Shown: piece after piece, positions 8,571 through 17,904 of the stretch | Position numbering within the stretch: position 1 is the first letter of the stretch | How the letters are laid out: each line of letters starts with the position of its first letter | NCBI GenBank assembly: GCA_015295985.1 | Contig: DVDX01000001.1 | Span: 24,656-88,655, forward strand | DNA from: Synechococcus sp. M44_DOE_062 | GTDB taxonomy: Bacteria > Cyanobacteriota > Cyanobacteriia > Thermostichales > Thermostichaceae | Length of the DNA stretch: 64,000 bases | Reading direction: 5' to 3' | Made by a program: the position numbers and the translations under genes | The notes under the pieces: generated by a model | Databases searched by the model: none | Seen by the model: the letters and a program-made list of their open reading frames with translations, nothing else | What the model was told of the DNA's origin: nothing

Positions 8571-9491
8571 GTGCCCATGATGGATTCCTCTGATGTGCCC
8601 CTGGGCTTGCCGCTCATCTTGGGAGAGGTGCTTTTCGACTGCTTCCCCACAGAGGTTGTGCTGGGTGGGGCAGCTTTGAATGTAGCTTGGAACCTCAAGG
8701 GGCTGGGATCCGATCCCCTCTTGCTCAGCCGTGTTGGCCAGGACGAGGCCGCCAGAGAGCTGCTGGGGGCCTTGCGACGGCAGGGGCTACGCCTGGAGGG
8801 TTTGCAGCAGGATTCTGTTCACCCCACCGGTAAGGTTCAGGTAACCCTGGATGAGCAAGGGATCCCCACCTTCGCCATCTTGCCCGACCAAGCCTACGAC
8901 TACATTCAGTTGCAGATCGGGGCTCTGCAAGCTCTCCAGCCCAGCCTGCTTTACCGGGGTAGCCTGGCAGCCCGCCGGGAGGCAGCCCATCGCCACTTTC
9001 AAGAGGGGATCCCGGCTTTGGGCTGTCCCGTGTTTCTGGATCTCAACCTGCGGGATCCCTGGTGGCATCCAGACGCCATCCGGGAGATGCTGCGCACCTG
9101 TGATTGGCTGAAGCTGAACCAGACAGAGCTGGAGCAAGTAGCCCGGCTAGAAGGGATCCCTGCCGGAGACCTGCTGGAGCAAGGGCAGATCCTACAGGCC
9201 CATCTGAACCTGAAAGGTCTATTTTTAACTCTGGGGGCGGCAGGCGCACTGCTGATTACCCCTGCTCAGGTCTATCGGGCCGACCCGGTTCCTGTGCCTC
9301 AAATGGTGGATACGGTGGGGGCGGGAGATGCGTTTAGCGCCGTGGCCATCCTGGGGCTATTGCGGGGATGGCCGGAGGCAGTTCTAGTGCAACGAGCCGT
9401 GCAATTTGCGGCAGCCATCTGCGGGATCCCGGGGGGAGCGCCTGCAGATCCGGAGTTCTACCGGCCCTTCCGGCAGACGTGGGGGATCTAG
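8571..9491 (+). CDS. PfkB-family carbohydrate kinase (fructokinase-like)
   Basis: Ribokinase-fold sugar kinase of about 306 residues. N-terminal signature GGAALNVAWNLKGLG binds sugar, and the C-terminal PfkB signature DTVGAGDAFSA carries the catalytic Asp and the anion hole. The start is GTG at 8571, immediately after the protease stop; ATG at 8577 or 8580 are alternatives. The sequence LNLRDPWW and KLNQTELE are typical of bacterial fructokinases, so ATP-dependent phosphorylation of fructose is the best guess, but PfkB specificity is hard to call from sequence alone. It converges with the ABC exporter gene. Confidence 0.86.
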   Translation: MPMMDSSDVPLGLPLILGEVLFDCFPTEVVLGGAALNVAWNLKGLGSDPLLLSRVGQDEAARELLGALRRQGLRLEGLQQDSVHPTGKVQVTLDEQGIPTFAILPDQAYDYIQLQIGALQALQPSLLYRGSLAARREAAHRHFQEGIPALGCPVFLDLNLRDPWWHPDAIREMLRTCDWLKLNQTELEQVARLEGIPAGDLLEQGQILQAHLNLKGLFLTLGAAGALLITPAQVYRADPVPVPQMVDTVGAGDAFSAVAILGLLRGWPEAVLVQRAVQFAAAICGIPGGAPADPEFYRPFRQTWGI

Positions 9492-9502
9492 AGGCCAAGG
9501 GA

Positions 9503-11227
9503 TTAGTGAAACTGGCGCAAGTGAAACTGGGCATAGCGCCCCCCTTTGCCCAGCAATTCTCGGTGATTTCCCTGCTCCAGCAATTGCCCCTGCTCCAAGA
9601 CGAAAATGCGGTGGGCGGTGCGCACTGTCGAGAGGCGGTGGGCAATCACAAAAACAGTACAGCGTTGCATCAGCCGTTGTAGCGCTTCCTGGATCAACGC
9701 TTCCGACTCGTTGTCCAAAGCCGAGGTGGCCTCATCCAGGATCAAGATCTTGGGGTTGAGCAACACGGCGCGGGCAATGGCCAGCCGTTGCCGTTGTCCA
9801 CCCGAGAGGGTGACCCCGCGTTCTCCCACGCGGGTGGCGTAGCCATCGGGCAAGCTCTCGATAAAGGTGTCAATGTTGGCCACCTGGGCCGCCTGGCGCA
9901 CCGCTTCCAGGTCGAAATCCTCCTGTCCGTAGGCGATGTTGCTGGCAATAGTTCCCGAAAATAGGGTGATCTCCTGGGGCACAATGCCAATCTGCCGGCG
10001 CAGGCTCTTGAGGGTAACAGTGCGGATGTCAATGCCGTCGATGCGGATACAGCCCTGCTGGGGATCGTAAAAGCGGGGGATCAGGCTCACCAGGGTGGAT
10101 TTGCCGGCACCGGAGGATCCCACTAAGGCTACAATCTCGCCGGGAGACACCTGAAAGCTGATCTGTTTGAGCACCGGCTGATCCGGTTTGTAGGAGAAGG
10201 AAACTTGGTCGAACTCCACCCAACCCTGAATGGGAGGCATGGGACGAGCGCCGGGCAGCTCCCGGATCTGGGAGCGGGTATTTAGCAGCTCGAAAATCCG
10301 CTCCACCGAAGCCTCACCCTGTTTCAGTTCACTGTAGTTGTTGGTGATGTGAACAATGGGGTCAATTAACATGGCAACGCCGGCAATAAAGCCGAGAAAC
10401 TGGCTGCCGGTCAGGTTGCCCTGGCTAATTTGCCAGCCGCCCACCCAAAACACTCCCAACACACTCATGGCGTATAGGAAACCCACCACCGGGTCTTGGA
10501 TGGCTTTCACCTGTTCGGTCTGAAACCGGGCCAGGCGGTTGCTTTCGGCAATGGCACTGAAGCGGCGAATTTCGTAGTCCTCAGCCGCAAAGGCACGCGT
10601 GAGGCTGATGCCGGCAAACACCTCTGTCAAGAGGGCGGCCAAATCCGACATCTTCTCTTGGTTGAGGCGGGAGCGAAACAAGAGGCGATCCCCAAACCAA
10701 CTGATCAAGGCTCCCATCAGGGGGGCGATCAGCAAGGTGGTCAAGGTGAGAATGCCGTTGAGATAGAACAGGTAGGCCACCACCGCCAAGATGGTGAGCA
10801 CGCTGGGGATGAAGCGATGGAAAAATCGTTGCACCACTTCTCCCACCCGATCCAGATCCCCCGTGAGGCGATAGACCAGATCGCCGGTGCGGCTGCCGGA
10901 AAAATAATCCAGATCCAGCGCCTGCAGGTGGGCATAGATCTGTTGGCGCAGTTCCAAAACCATTTGCAAGGAGGCCCTCGCCATCAGGGTGTCTTGGCCA
11001 TATTGGAAAGCGCCGCGCACCAAGAAAAACACCACCCCAATCAAGGCCAGCATCCGCAATTGCTCCAGATCCCCGGCGCCGATGGAGCGGGCCACCCACT
11101 CAATCAAGTAGGCAAGGGCGGGCATGGTCAGCACAAAGCCCAGGGTGCAAGTCAGCCCCAGCAGCAACATCCACAGGTGGGGCCGAATAAAGGGAATGAG
11201 ACGGCGATAGCTACGACCCGGATGCAC
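9503..11227 (-). CDS. ABC exporter half-transporter (MsbA/MDR type)
   Basis: A 574-residue fused membrane/ATPase subunit that would work as a homodimer or heterodimer. The N-terminal about 310 residues contain six hydrophobic spans (for example LLGLTCTLGFVLTMPALAY and SVLTILAVVAYLFYL). The ATPase domain has Walker A VGSSGAGKSTL, the signature LSGGQRQRLAIARA, Walker B ILILDEATSALD and the switch HRLSTVR. This architecture matches lipid flippases such as MsbA and multidrug exporters; the substrate cannot be read from sequence. It stands alone with no partner half-transporter or accessory gene nearby. Confidence 0.9.
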   Translation of the reverse strand: MHPGRSYRRLIPFIRPHLWMLLLGLTCTLGFVLTMPALAYLIEWVARSIGAGDLEQLRMLALIGVVFFLVRGAFQYGQDTLMARASLQMVLELRQQIYAHLQALDLDYFSGSRTGDLVYRLTGDLDRVGEVVQRFFHRFIPSVLTILAVVAYLFYLNGILTLTTLLIAPLMGALISWFGDRLLFRSRLNQEKMSDLAALLTEVFAGISLTRAFAAEDYEIRRFSAIAESNRLARFQTEQVKAIQDPVVGFLYAMSVLGVFWVGGWQISQGNLTGSQFLGFIAGVAMLIDPIVHITNNYSELKQGEASVERIFELLNTRSQIRELPGARPMPPIQGWVEFDQVSFSYKPDQPVLKQISFQVSPGEIVALVGSSGAGKSTLVSLIPRFYDPQQGCIRIDGIDIRTVTLKSLRRQIGIVPQEITLFSGTIASNIAYGQEDFDLEAVRQAAQVANIDTFIESLPDGYATRVGERGVTLSGGQRQRLAIARAVLLNPKILILDEATSALDNESEALIQEALQRLMQRCTVFVIAHRLSTVRTAHRIFVLEQGQLLEQGNHRELLGKGGRYAQFHLRQFH

Positions 11228-11270
11228 AAATTACAAATTACAAATCAGAAAGGGCTCTGACCCAACCAGC

Positions 11271-13286
11271 TTACAGGATAGTGTCGTGAACTGCTGCCGG
11301 GATCCCTGAAACTGGCCGGTAGAGTTGAAAGCCGCTGCGACCCTTTTCTTTGACCTGGTAGAGGGCCAAGTCGGCATGGTGCAAAAGGGTAGATGCCTCC
11401 ACTCCGTCTTGGGGGTAGAGGGCGACGCCAATGCTGCAGGTCATGGAAAGGGAATGGCCCTCGCAGGAGAAGGGAGTTTGAAAGGCATCGACAATCCGCT
11501 GAGCCAGACGCGCTGCCACTGTGGGGCTGCCAATTCGGGGCAACAGCAGGGTGAACTCATCGCCCCCCCAGCGGGCGACGATATCTCCAGGGCGAACGCA
11601 CTTGGTTAACCGTTCAGCTACCCCCTGCAACAGGGCATCGCCGACACTGTGGCCGAAGGTATCGTTGATGTCTTTGAAGTGATCCAAATCCACAAAGAAG
11701 AGGGCCAGAGATTCACTGTAGTATTGCTGCAGGGCCTGCTGCAGCCGCTCCCGAAAGGATTCGCGGTTCACCAAACCTGTCAGGGCATCATGATGAGCGC
11801 GAAACTCCATGTAGGCTAAGTTCTGCTTTTGGGCGGTGATGTCTTCGCAGATGCCTTCATAGCCGAGGAGGTTTCCCGCTTTATCTGTAACCAAACGGGC
11901 TTTTTCTCGTGCCCAGATGATCGAGCCATCCCGCCGCCGCAGCCGGTACTCAAAGCCGCGTACGGATCCCTGCTCCTGCAATAGCCGCACAAATTCCTCC
12001 CACTGGCTGGGATCCACATAGAACTGCCGCTTGCCCGCCTCTTTCGCCTCGCGCATCAATTCTTCGGGGGAGCTGTAGCCGCAGATTTGGGCCAGCATCG
12101 GGTTGGCGGAGAGATACCGACCTGCCGCATCGGTAAAAAAAATGCCCTCTACCGCATTCTCGAAAAAATTGCGATAGCGCTCTTCAGCCTGGCGCAGCTT
12201 CTCTTCCACTTGCCGGCGCTCCGAGATCTCGAGGGCAAGAGACACCAAATCCGCCAGGGATCCGGCGAAGTTTTGCTCTTCTAAGGTCCAGTGGCGAGGG
12301 GATCCAATGTGCTCGTGGCAGAGAACTCCCACCATCCGTCCTTCCAGTCGAATGGGGGCATCCAGCATCGAGACCACTCCCATTGCCGTCAGGTAGGAAT
12401 TGCTGAACTCGGCGGTGCGGGGATCCGCCACCACTTGGTCGGCGGCAATGGTGCGCTCTTGCTCCAGGGCTTGAAAATAACGGGGATAGTCTTTGGCCCA
12501 GATCTCCGCCCCTTGAGTATGGGATCCCTCGGGGTTGTCCGGGGTAATTTCAAACTGATTGATGCAACGAATACTGCAGCGCTCCGACGTGTAGAGCCAG
12601 ACCCCCACCCGTGCCACCCGCAGGGTATGGGCGGCTGTGGTACAAATCTGCCGCAGAGCAGCTTGTAAGTCTCCTTGGCTGAGGGCCTTGTGTCGGGTGA
12701 GTTCCATCAAAGCCCGATTGTGCTCCAACAATTGCTGTTGGCTGCGCTGTAGCTGCCACTCCACCTGTTTGCGTGCTGTGATGTCCTGACAGGAGCCGAC
12801 AATTCGGCTGATCGGCTTGTTCTCCTCAGCAACCGGAGAAAGAGTGACAATCAGAACATGGGTCGGCTCTGGGTCGGGAGCGGCAGAGGCAGTTAAGCTC
12901 AGCTCGAAGCTCACTTGCCGGCGATGGGTGAGGCAGCGCTCGGTGTACAGTTGAATCTGCTCAGCTAGAGAAGGGGGTAGACACCTCTGGAGCTCTTCTC
13001 CCTCGATAGGTCGAGAGGAGAGAAAAAACATCCTGCGAAAGGCCGGGTTACCCACCAAAAACCGATAGCGCGGCTGGCGTAAGCCTTGTTCTGGCTCCGG
13101 GGGCAGGTACTCGAGGACAAACAACCCATCGCTGACACTCTCAAACATGGTGCGCAGCACAGCCCGCCCCCGAACCGGCACCGGGCGCCCACGGTACATG
13201 ACCTGGGGATTCCACAGACCAGCCCGCGCCAGCGCATCATAAACGCCGCCAGCCTGATCTAGCCCAGCAGTCCCCCTTTCAACCAT
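11271..13286 (-). CDS. PAS-GAF-PAS-GGDEF diguanylate cyclase
   Basis: Soluble 671-residue signalling protein predicted to make cyclic-di-GMP. Order: PAS-like domain (about 44-170, ending in the IVGSCQDITARKQ linker), GAF domain (about 205-350), PAS with PAC (about 370-490, ending GYEGICEDITAQKQ), and a GGDEF domain (about 500-655). The active site reads ARWGGDEFTLLL, intact, and an inhibitory I-site RxxD (RPGD) sits exactly five residues before GGDEF, so product feedback inhibition is expected. No transmembrane segment is evident. The GAF domain lacks an obvious bilin-attachment Cys in the usual context, so the ligand is unknown. A palindromic NtcA-like site lies about 145 bp upstream. Confidence 0.9.
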   Translation of the reverse strand: MVERGTAGLDQAGGVYDALARAGLWNPQVMYRGRPVPVRGRAVLRTMFESVSDGLFVLEYLPPEPEQGLRQPRYRFLVGNPAFRRMFFLSSRPIEGEELQRCLPPSLAEQIQLYTERCLTHRRQVSFELSLTASAAPDPEPTHVLIVTLSPVAEENKPISRIVGSCQDITARKQVEWQLQRSQQQLLEHNRALMELTRHKALSQGDLQAALRQICTTAAHTLRVARVGVWLYTSERCSIRCINQFEITPDNPEGSHTQGAEIWAKDYPRYFQALEQERTIAADQVVADPRTAEFSNSYLTAMGVVSMLDAPIRLEGRMVGVLCHEHIGSPRHWTLEEQNFAGSLADLVSLALEISERRQVEEKLRQAEERYRNFFENAVEGIFFTDAAGRYLSANPMLAQICGYSSPEELMREAKEAGKRQFYVDPSQWEEFVRLLQEQGSVRGFEYRLRRRDGSIIWAREKARLVTDKAGNLLGYEGICEDITAQKQNLAYMEFRAHHDALTGLVNRESFRERLQQALQQYYSESLALFFVDLDHFKDINDTFGHSVGDALLQGVAERLTKCVRPGDIVARWGGDEFTLLLPRIGSPTVAARLAQRIVDAFQTPFSCEGHSLSMTCSIGVALYPQDGVEASTLLHHADLALYQVKEKGRSGFQLYRPVSGIPAAVHDTIL

Positions 13287-13902
13287 AGGCTAGAGGTACC
13301 CAGTAGATTGGGCAATAGGAAGGATGAGTCGCAAGAGACAGCTCAGCAGTACGCTCTACCTTTTACCTTTTATAAGCATTCATCCTACAGACATTTACCC
13401 ATTGATTGCAGATTGCTTAAGAAGTGTTTGTATCACTTGGTACAAAAAATCCCAGGGCTAGCACGGGCTTCTTTCAAGGTGAAATCGCTTTTTGCTCCGC
13501 AAGCTGCAACCCTCAGCCTTTTCCCCCGTGCCCTGCCCTACCCGTACATTGATACACCTGAGCAGAAACCATGCTCCTGTGGTTGGAATTAATCTCATTA
13601 GCACAGAACCTTGGCCAGACCCGGAAAAGGGATCCCTTCACATCTTTACTCATGGCTGCCTTCTGGCCTTTGCCAAGATGGATGCGGGATCCCGCACGGC
13701 AGATGGCAGTTGACTTTGCCCGGTTTTGACGCTGGGATTGAGTCGATTGGGGAGCGAATCAGAGGTTTAGGCGTATCGACAGGAGCTATCCTCTGTGACA
13801 GGATGCGAACAGGATATCGAGGCCAATGTTCTCCCAGACTCTGTTTAGCCTTTTGTTGTCTGTGTGATCTGTCTGTACTCTGTCTTTTTCTTGGATGGTC
13901 TC
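13287..13902. other. Intergenic region between GGDEF gene and secreted Ig-like gene
   Basis: About 600 bp that separate two divergent genes. It contains no convincing gene; short open frames lack start signals and protein-like composition. It holds one NtcA-like palindrome (13430-13443), two GGGATCCC-type octamers, and must contain both promoters. Confidence 0.6.
13430..13443. promoter_or_regulatory. Candidate NtcA box (GTA-N8-TAC)
   Basis: GTATCACTTGGTAC, extended by TTT on the left and AAA on the right to a 20-bp interrupted palindrome. It fits the NtcA consensus. No clear TAN3T -10 element lies 20-24 nt away on either side, so an activator role is unproven. It is about 145 bp upstream of the GGDEF gene and about 460 bp upstream of the Ig-like gene. 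Confidence 0.4.
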
Positions 13903-14952
13903 ATGAGCGATAACTTGTATTCCTGGTTTCCCCGGGCCTTGGTGATTGGCGCTGCGGTTGTGGGGTTGTCGAGCTTGCCTGCAAGGGCTCAGCAAATTAC
14001 GGATCCCAGCCCAGCTCAGGCGGCCACTAATGTTGAACCCACCTCCCCGATCTCGGCTTCTTTCCGCAGCCAGGATGGTGTCAGCGTACGCCCGGAAACG
14101 GTGAGGGTTTTTGTGGATGGTCAAGATGTCACGTCCCAGTCGGTGATCACCCGCGATTTCTTCACCTACCGCCCTGCCCAACCTCTGCCGCCGGGGCGTC
14201 GGGAAGTCTTGCTGGAGTTCACCAATACCCAAGGGGTGACCCGCCGCGTGACCTGGAGCTTCACTGTGGGTAACCCTGTCCGCGCTTCCATCGACCTGGT
14301 GGATCACAATGCCGGCAGTCGTCCCTTGGCAGCGGGGGAAATCCTGCTGGTTACCGTCAAAGGCACTCCTTCCAGCCGGGTGACGGTCTACCTCATCCAG
14401 GATGGACGGCAAGTGCAAACCCTGCCGGCTCAGGAAGTCTCCAGTGGCACCTATGTGGTGAATGCTCTAATCGAGGCGAAGGATACCACCCGTGAAGGGA
14501 TCGTTGTCGCCCGCTTGGAAAATGGTGGCCAAGTGCGCTTCATGACCGCCGAACAACCGGCCCGCCTGATTGAAGGGGCCACCGGGGGCATCCAGCGGCT
14601 GACCACCCAAGAGGTTTCTGCTACGGTCAGCGCCCCCAGCCCACTCTTGCCTCAAATCACCAACCTGCGGGATGGGGATCGGGTTTCCGGTTCTTCGTTT
14701 ACGCTGCAGGGCACTACAGCTCCCAATGCTTCGGTGCGGGTGAATGTAACAGCTTCCACCTCTCTGGGTGGCATCATCAGCGCCCAACAGACCGTGACCA
14801 ACCAAACTGTGCAGGCAGATGCCCAGGGCCGTTTCACCATCACCGTTCGGCCTCCCATTCCGGCCTCTGGCACGGTGTATCAGGTGAATCTCACGGCCAC
14901 TTCCGGCAACCAAACCAGCCCAACGGTAACCTTGCGCCTTACCCAGCAGTGA
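13903..14952 (+). CDS. Secreted Ig-like domain protein of unknown function
   Basis: The product (349 residues from ATG 13903) begins with a Sec signal peptide (hydrophobic core LVIGAAVVGLSSL, cleavage after ARA). The mature part is beta-rich: one Ig-like module with PSPAQAATNVEPTSPISASF and VRVFVDGQDVTS (about residues 30-130), a middle domain, and a C-terminal Ig-like module starting PQITNLRDGDRVSGSSFTLQG, ending in a Thr-rich strand. Such modules are common in periplasmic or surface proteins of cyanobacteria; they suggest adhesion or polymer binding but no enzymatic site is visible. Standing alone, it is divergent from the GGDEF gene. Confidence 0.75.
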   Translation: MSDNLYSWFPRALVIGAAVVGLSSLPARAQQITDPSPAQAATNVEPTSPISASFRSQDGVSVRPETVRVFVDGQDVTSQSVITRDFFTYRPAQPLPPGRREVLLEFTNTQGVTRRVTWSFTVGNPVRASIDLVDHNAGSRPLAAGEILLVTVKGTPSSRVTVYLIQDGRQVQTLPAQEVSSGTYVVNALIEAKDTTREGIVVARLENGGQVRFMTAEQPARLIEGATGGIQRLTTQEVSATVSAPSPLLPQITNLRDGDRVSGSSFTLQGTTAPNASVRVNVTASTSLGGIISAQQTVTNQTVQADAQGRFTITVRPPIPASGTVYQVNLTATSGNQTSPTVTLRLTQQ

Positions 14953-15034
14953 GGGGTTCAAGGGATCCCAATCCATCCCGATAGCCTTCCTCCCACCCAT
15001 CAGGGGATCTGGGCAGCCTTCCATGTCCAGCAGC

Positions 15035-15322
15035 TCAGACTTCCCTCTCTTCTCTGGAAGAGGAACTGGGGGTGAAAGCTCTATCATCTTCAATTCCCAG
15101 GGATCCCTTGCCAGCTTGTAGGGAAGTTTTTGATAGAGGAGACTGCATTTGCCAGCGCCACAGGATCCCGGCCATGATCAGGGTGGGCAAAACGATCATC
15201 CCGATCACCACTGGCATTTGCTCCGGCAAGGCCAAGTAAGGGCCACCGTATTTGATGGCTGTGCTGATCCCAGCGGCAGCCAGCATCAGCTTCAGGGCAA
15301 ACCAGACTGTTTTTCGATCCAT
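15035..15322 (-). CDS. Small conserved-type membrane protein
   Basis: A 95-residue protein with two predicted membrane helices: TVWFALKLMLAAAGISTAI and PVVIGMIVLPTLIMAGILW, separated by a short loop (KYGGPYLALPEQ), and a charged Ser-rich C-terminal tail. Small two-helix proteins of this kind occur in many cyanobacteria without known function. It lies 14 bp after the neighbouring nuclease-like gene on the same strand, so they may share a transcript. Confidence 0.6.
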   Translation of the reverse strand: MDRKTVWFALKLMLAAAGISTAIKYGGPYLALPEQMPVVIGMIVLPTLIMAGILWRWQMQSPLSKTSLQAGKGSLGIEDDRAFTPSSSSREEREV

Positions 15323-15336
15323 GACTTACTTTTAAT

Positions 15337-15954
15337 TCACGATTGGCTAGGGTTGCTGACCATAGCGGTGAGAATGCCGGCAATGGTTTCTAGCTCCTCA
15401 GGTACTCGATACAGCGTTAAGTCTTGTTTGATCACCTGCTGATCGGCAAGAATTTGTCCGAACTGCCAGATAGGCCCCATCGTCACTGCACCATAGATCT
15501 GAGCTTGCTGCTCCACCTGCGTCAGGGCAATCATTTCTACAGCCATTTGCACAAAGGCCCGCGTTAGATCGTCCTTTTGGGCTTCAACCACCAGCAGGAT
15601 GTTCTTTCCTCGCAGGAGATAATCGAGGCTGCCCTTCAGCCAATTGTTGACCATCAGGGGATACTCCAGCCGCAAAGGAACTCGACAATGAAGAGCCACT
15701 TCGGTCAGCACAGGAGCCACCAGCAATTCCCGCCGCGCTGTTTCGCTAGTGAGGCTAACCAAAGGTAACAATTGTCGGATCCGATCTTTGAGAACTGGGG
15801 TTTGGGGCGGAGCAGGGGCAACAGGCCATGTCCACTCCCCAATTTCCAGTTGATAGCCAAACTGAGCCAAGATTTCATCTGGCTCGTAGGGCATCTCAAA
15901 ATAAGAGCGAAAAGTATAGGATTCGTTTTCTTTAAGAATGGAGATGTTTAGCAT
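15337..15954 (-). CDS. PD-(D/E)XK nuclease-like hypothetical protein
   Basis: A 205-residue protein starting MLNISILKEN. The centre has a restriction-endonuclease-like core: LKGSLDYLL (acidic strand), then ILLVVEAQKDDL (E-x-Q-K, the E-x-K-type catalytic motif) and a following helix FVQMAVEMIAL. Proteins of this arrangement are abundant in cyanobacteria and annotated as conserved hypothetical or Uma2-like/type I R-like nucleases; biological role is unknown. It is 21 bp downstream of proS on the same strand. Confidence 0.6.
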   Translation of the reverse strand: MLNISILKENESYTFRSYFEMPYEPDEILAQFGYQLEIGEWTWPVAPAPPQTPVLKDRIRQLLPLVSLTSETARRELLVAPVLTEVALHCRVPLRLEYPLMVNNWLKGSLDYLLRGKNILLVVEAQKDDLTRAFVQMAVEMIALTQVEQQAQIYGAVTMGPIWQFGQILADQQVIKQDLTLYRVPEELETIAGILTAMVSNPSQS

Positions 15955-15975
15955 CGGGTTCAGGAGGAGCCACGC

Positions 15976-17805
15976 TCAGTCTGGCACAGCTAGAGCTGCT
16001 TCAATTCGCTCTCTCAGAGTAGTCACCACTTCTTCAATGGGAATTTCCGTGGCCTGGCCGCTGGCCCGCTCGCTGAGTTCCACCTTGCCCTGTTTGAGGC
16101 TGCGCCCGGTGGTAATGCGGTAAGGGATCCCGATTAGATCCGCATCTTTGAATTTCACCCCAGCCCGCTCGTCTCGGTCGTCCCAGAGGGTCTCGATGCC
16201 GGCAGCAGCGAGATCCTGCACCAATTTTTCCGCCACGCTCATCTGCTCGGGGTCGGAGATGTTGGGCACTACCACCACCACATGATAGGGGGCAATGGCC
16301 ACGGGCCAGATGATGCCATTGGCGTCGTGGGACTGTTCCACCGCCGCCTGGGCCAAGCGGGATACCCCAATGCCATAACAGCCCATCCACAGCGGCTGCT
16401 CGGATCCCTGCTCGTCGGTAAAGGTGGCCCGCATCGGCAGTGAGAACTTGAGGCCCAACTGGAAAATATGGCCGATCTCGATGCCACGAGCGGTTTCCAG
16501 AATCTGGTCGGGGTTGAGCAGGGAACGATCCCCCGCTTGCGCTTTGCGCACATCCACCACTTCCGGCAGGGGATATTGCTCGCCCCAGTTGGCCCCCACC
16601 ACGTGCCGCCCCACGTGGTTGCTACCGGTTACAAAGTTCTGCAGCAGAGCTGCCGTCTGGTCGGCCAAGCGCAAGATCTGGGGGGCAAGGTTTTTCTGCC
16701 GGCCCAAACAGCTATCCGGCAAATCAGGAGCGATGTAGCCCACCGGGATGGGATCCCCCTGCCAACTGTTTTGGATCTCGGCATCCGCCAAGGTGAGCTT
16801 GAGCAGCTTGTTGGCTTGGTAGCGCTCCGCCAAGCGGCTGAGGTGGTTGGCCAGTTTGACCTCGTTGACTTCTTGATCCCCGCGGATGCTGAGCAGCACT
16901 GCCACTCGCAGGCCGTTGTCGTAAAGGGCTTGGTAGAGGACGTTTTTGACAATGAGGGTAGGGGAAATCTTCAAAAAATCGGCCAGCTTGTCAATAGTCT
17001 CCGTCCCCGGTGTATCCAACACCTGAAAAGATCTGTAGGGAGAATCTGCAGCCTGCGGCGGGATGGAGACAGCCTTTTCCACATTGGCAGCATAGGAGCC
17101 ATCGGGCGTGTAGAGGATCTCATCTTCCCCCGCAGAGGCCAGCACCATAAACTCCTGCGAGGCCGCCGACGGCCCCCCGATTGCCCCGGCATCGGCATCT
17201 ACCACACGAAACGCCAGCCCACAGCGCTTGAGGATGCGGCTATAGGCTCGGTACATATCTTGGTAGGTCTGGCGCAGGCTTTCCTCGTTGGCGTGGAAGG
17301 AGTAGGCGTCTTTCATGATGAATTCCCGCCCTCGCATCAGGCCAAAGCGGGGCCGAATCTCATCCCGGAACTTGGTCTGGATCTGGTAGAGGGTTTGGGG
17401 CAATTGCCGGTAAGAGCGGATGAGATCGCGGGCCAGCAGGGTAATCACCTCCTCGTGGGTAGGGCCGAGGCTCTGTTCCCGCCCCTGCCTGTCCTTGAGG
17501 GCAAACATGATCCCCTCGGCTTGGGTGTACACATCCCACCGCCCCGATTCCCGCCAGATCTCCGCCGGCTGCAACTGGGGCAGCAGACATTCTTGCCCAC
17601 CGATGGCGTTCATCTCCTGGCGAACGATCTCCGAGATCTTTTGCAGCACCCGCCAGAGGAGCGGCAGATAGGTGTAGATCCCTGGGGAGAGCCGCCGGAT
17701 AAAGCAGCCCCGCAGCAGCAATTTGTGGCTCGGCAACTCGGCCTCAGCGGGATCCTCCCGCAGCGTGACAAACAGCATCTGGCTCAGTCTCTGGCTTTGT
17801 TGCAT
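15976..17805 (-). CDS. proS: Prolyl-tRNA synthetase
   Basis: Class II aminoacyl-tRNA synthetase of the bacterial type (609 residues), charging tRNA-Pro. Conserved N terminus [12 protein letters not shown], class II motif 2 region ([24 protein letters not shown] is split here across residues 140-163), the YbaK-like editing insertion (about residues 230-380), and motif 3 with [13 protein letters not shown]. The C-terminal anticodon-binding domain contains [18 protein letters not shown]. The presence of the editing insertion predicts clearance of mischarged Ala-tRNA-Pro. It follows infB on the same strand with about a 100-bp gap. Confidence 0.97.
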   Translation of the reverse strand: MQQSQRLSQMLFVTLREDPAEAELPSHKLLLRGCFIRRLSPGIYTYLPLLWRVLQKISEIVRQEMNAIGGQECLLPQLQPAEIWRESGRWDVYTQAEGIMFALKDRQGREQSLGPTHEEVITLLARDLIRSYRQLPQTLYQIQTKFRDEIRPRFGLMRGREFIMKDAYSFHANEESLRQTYQDMYRAYSRILKRCGLAFRVVDADAGAIGGPSAASQEFMVLASAGEDEILYTPDGSYAANVEKAVSIPPQAADSPYRSFQVLDTPGTETIDKLADFLKISPTLIVKNVLYQALYDNGLRVAVLLSIRGDQEVNEVKLANHLSRLAERYQANKLLKLTLADAEIQNSWQGDPIPVGYIAPDLPDSCLGRQKNLAPQILRLADQTAALLQNFVTGSNHVGRHVVGANWGEQYPLPEVVDVRKAQAGDRSLLNPDQILETARGIEIGHIFQLGLKFSLPMRATFTDEQGSEQPLWMGCYGIGVSRLAQAAVEQSHDANGIIWPVAIAPYHVVVVVPNISDPEQMSVAEKLVQDLAAAGIETLWDDRDERAGVKFKDADLIGIPYRITTGRSLKQGKVELSERASGQATEIPIEEVVTTLRERIEAALAVPD

Positions 17806-17904
17806 CCCTTCCCTCCCTCTAAGGACTCCGTCCTACTGATGGGATCAGCTCAAACTTTCCCGCCCTGTCTGGGGCAGACCGACCTAAAATCCCCTTGGGT
17901 GAAG

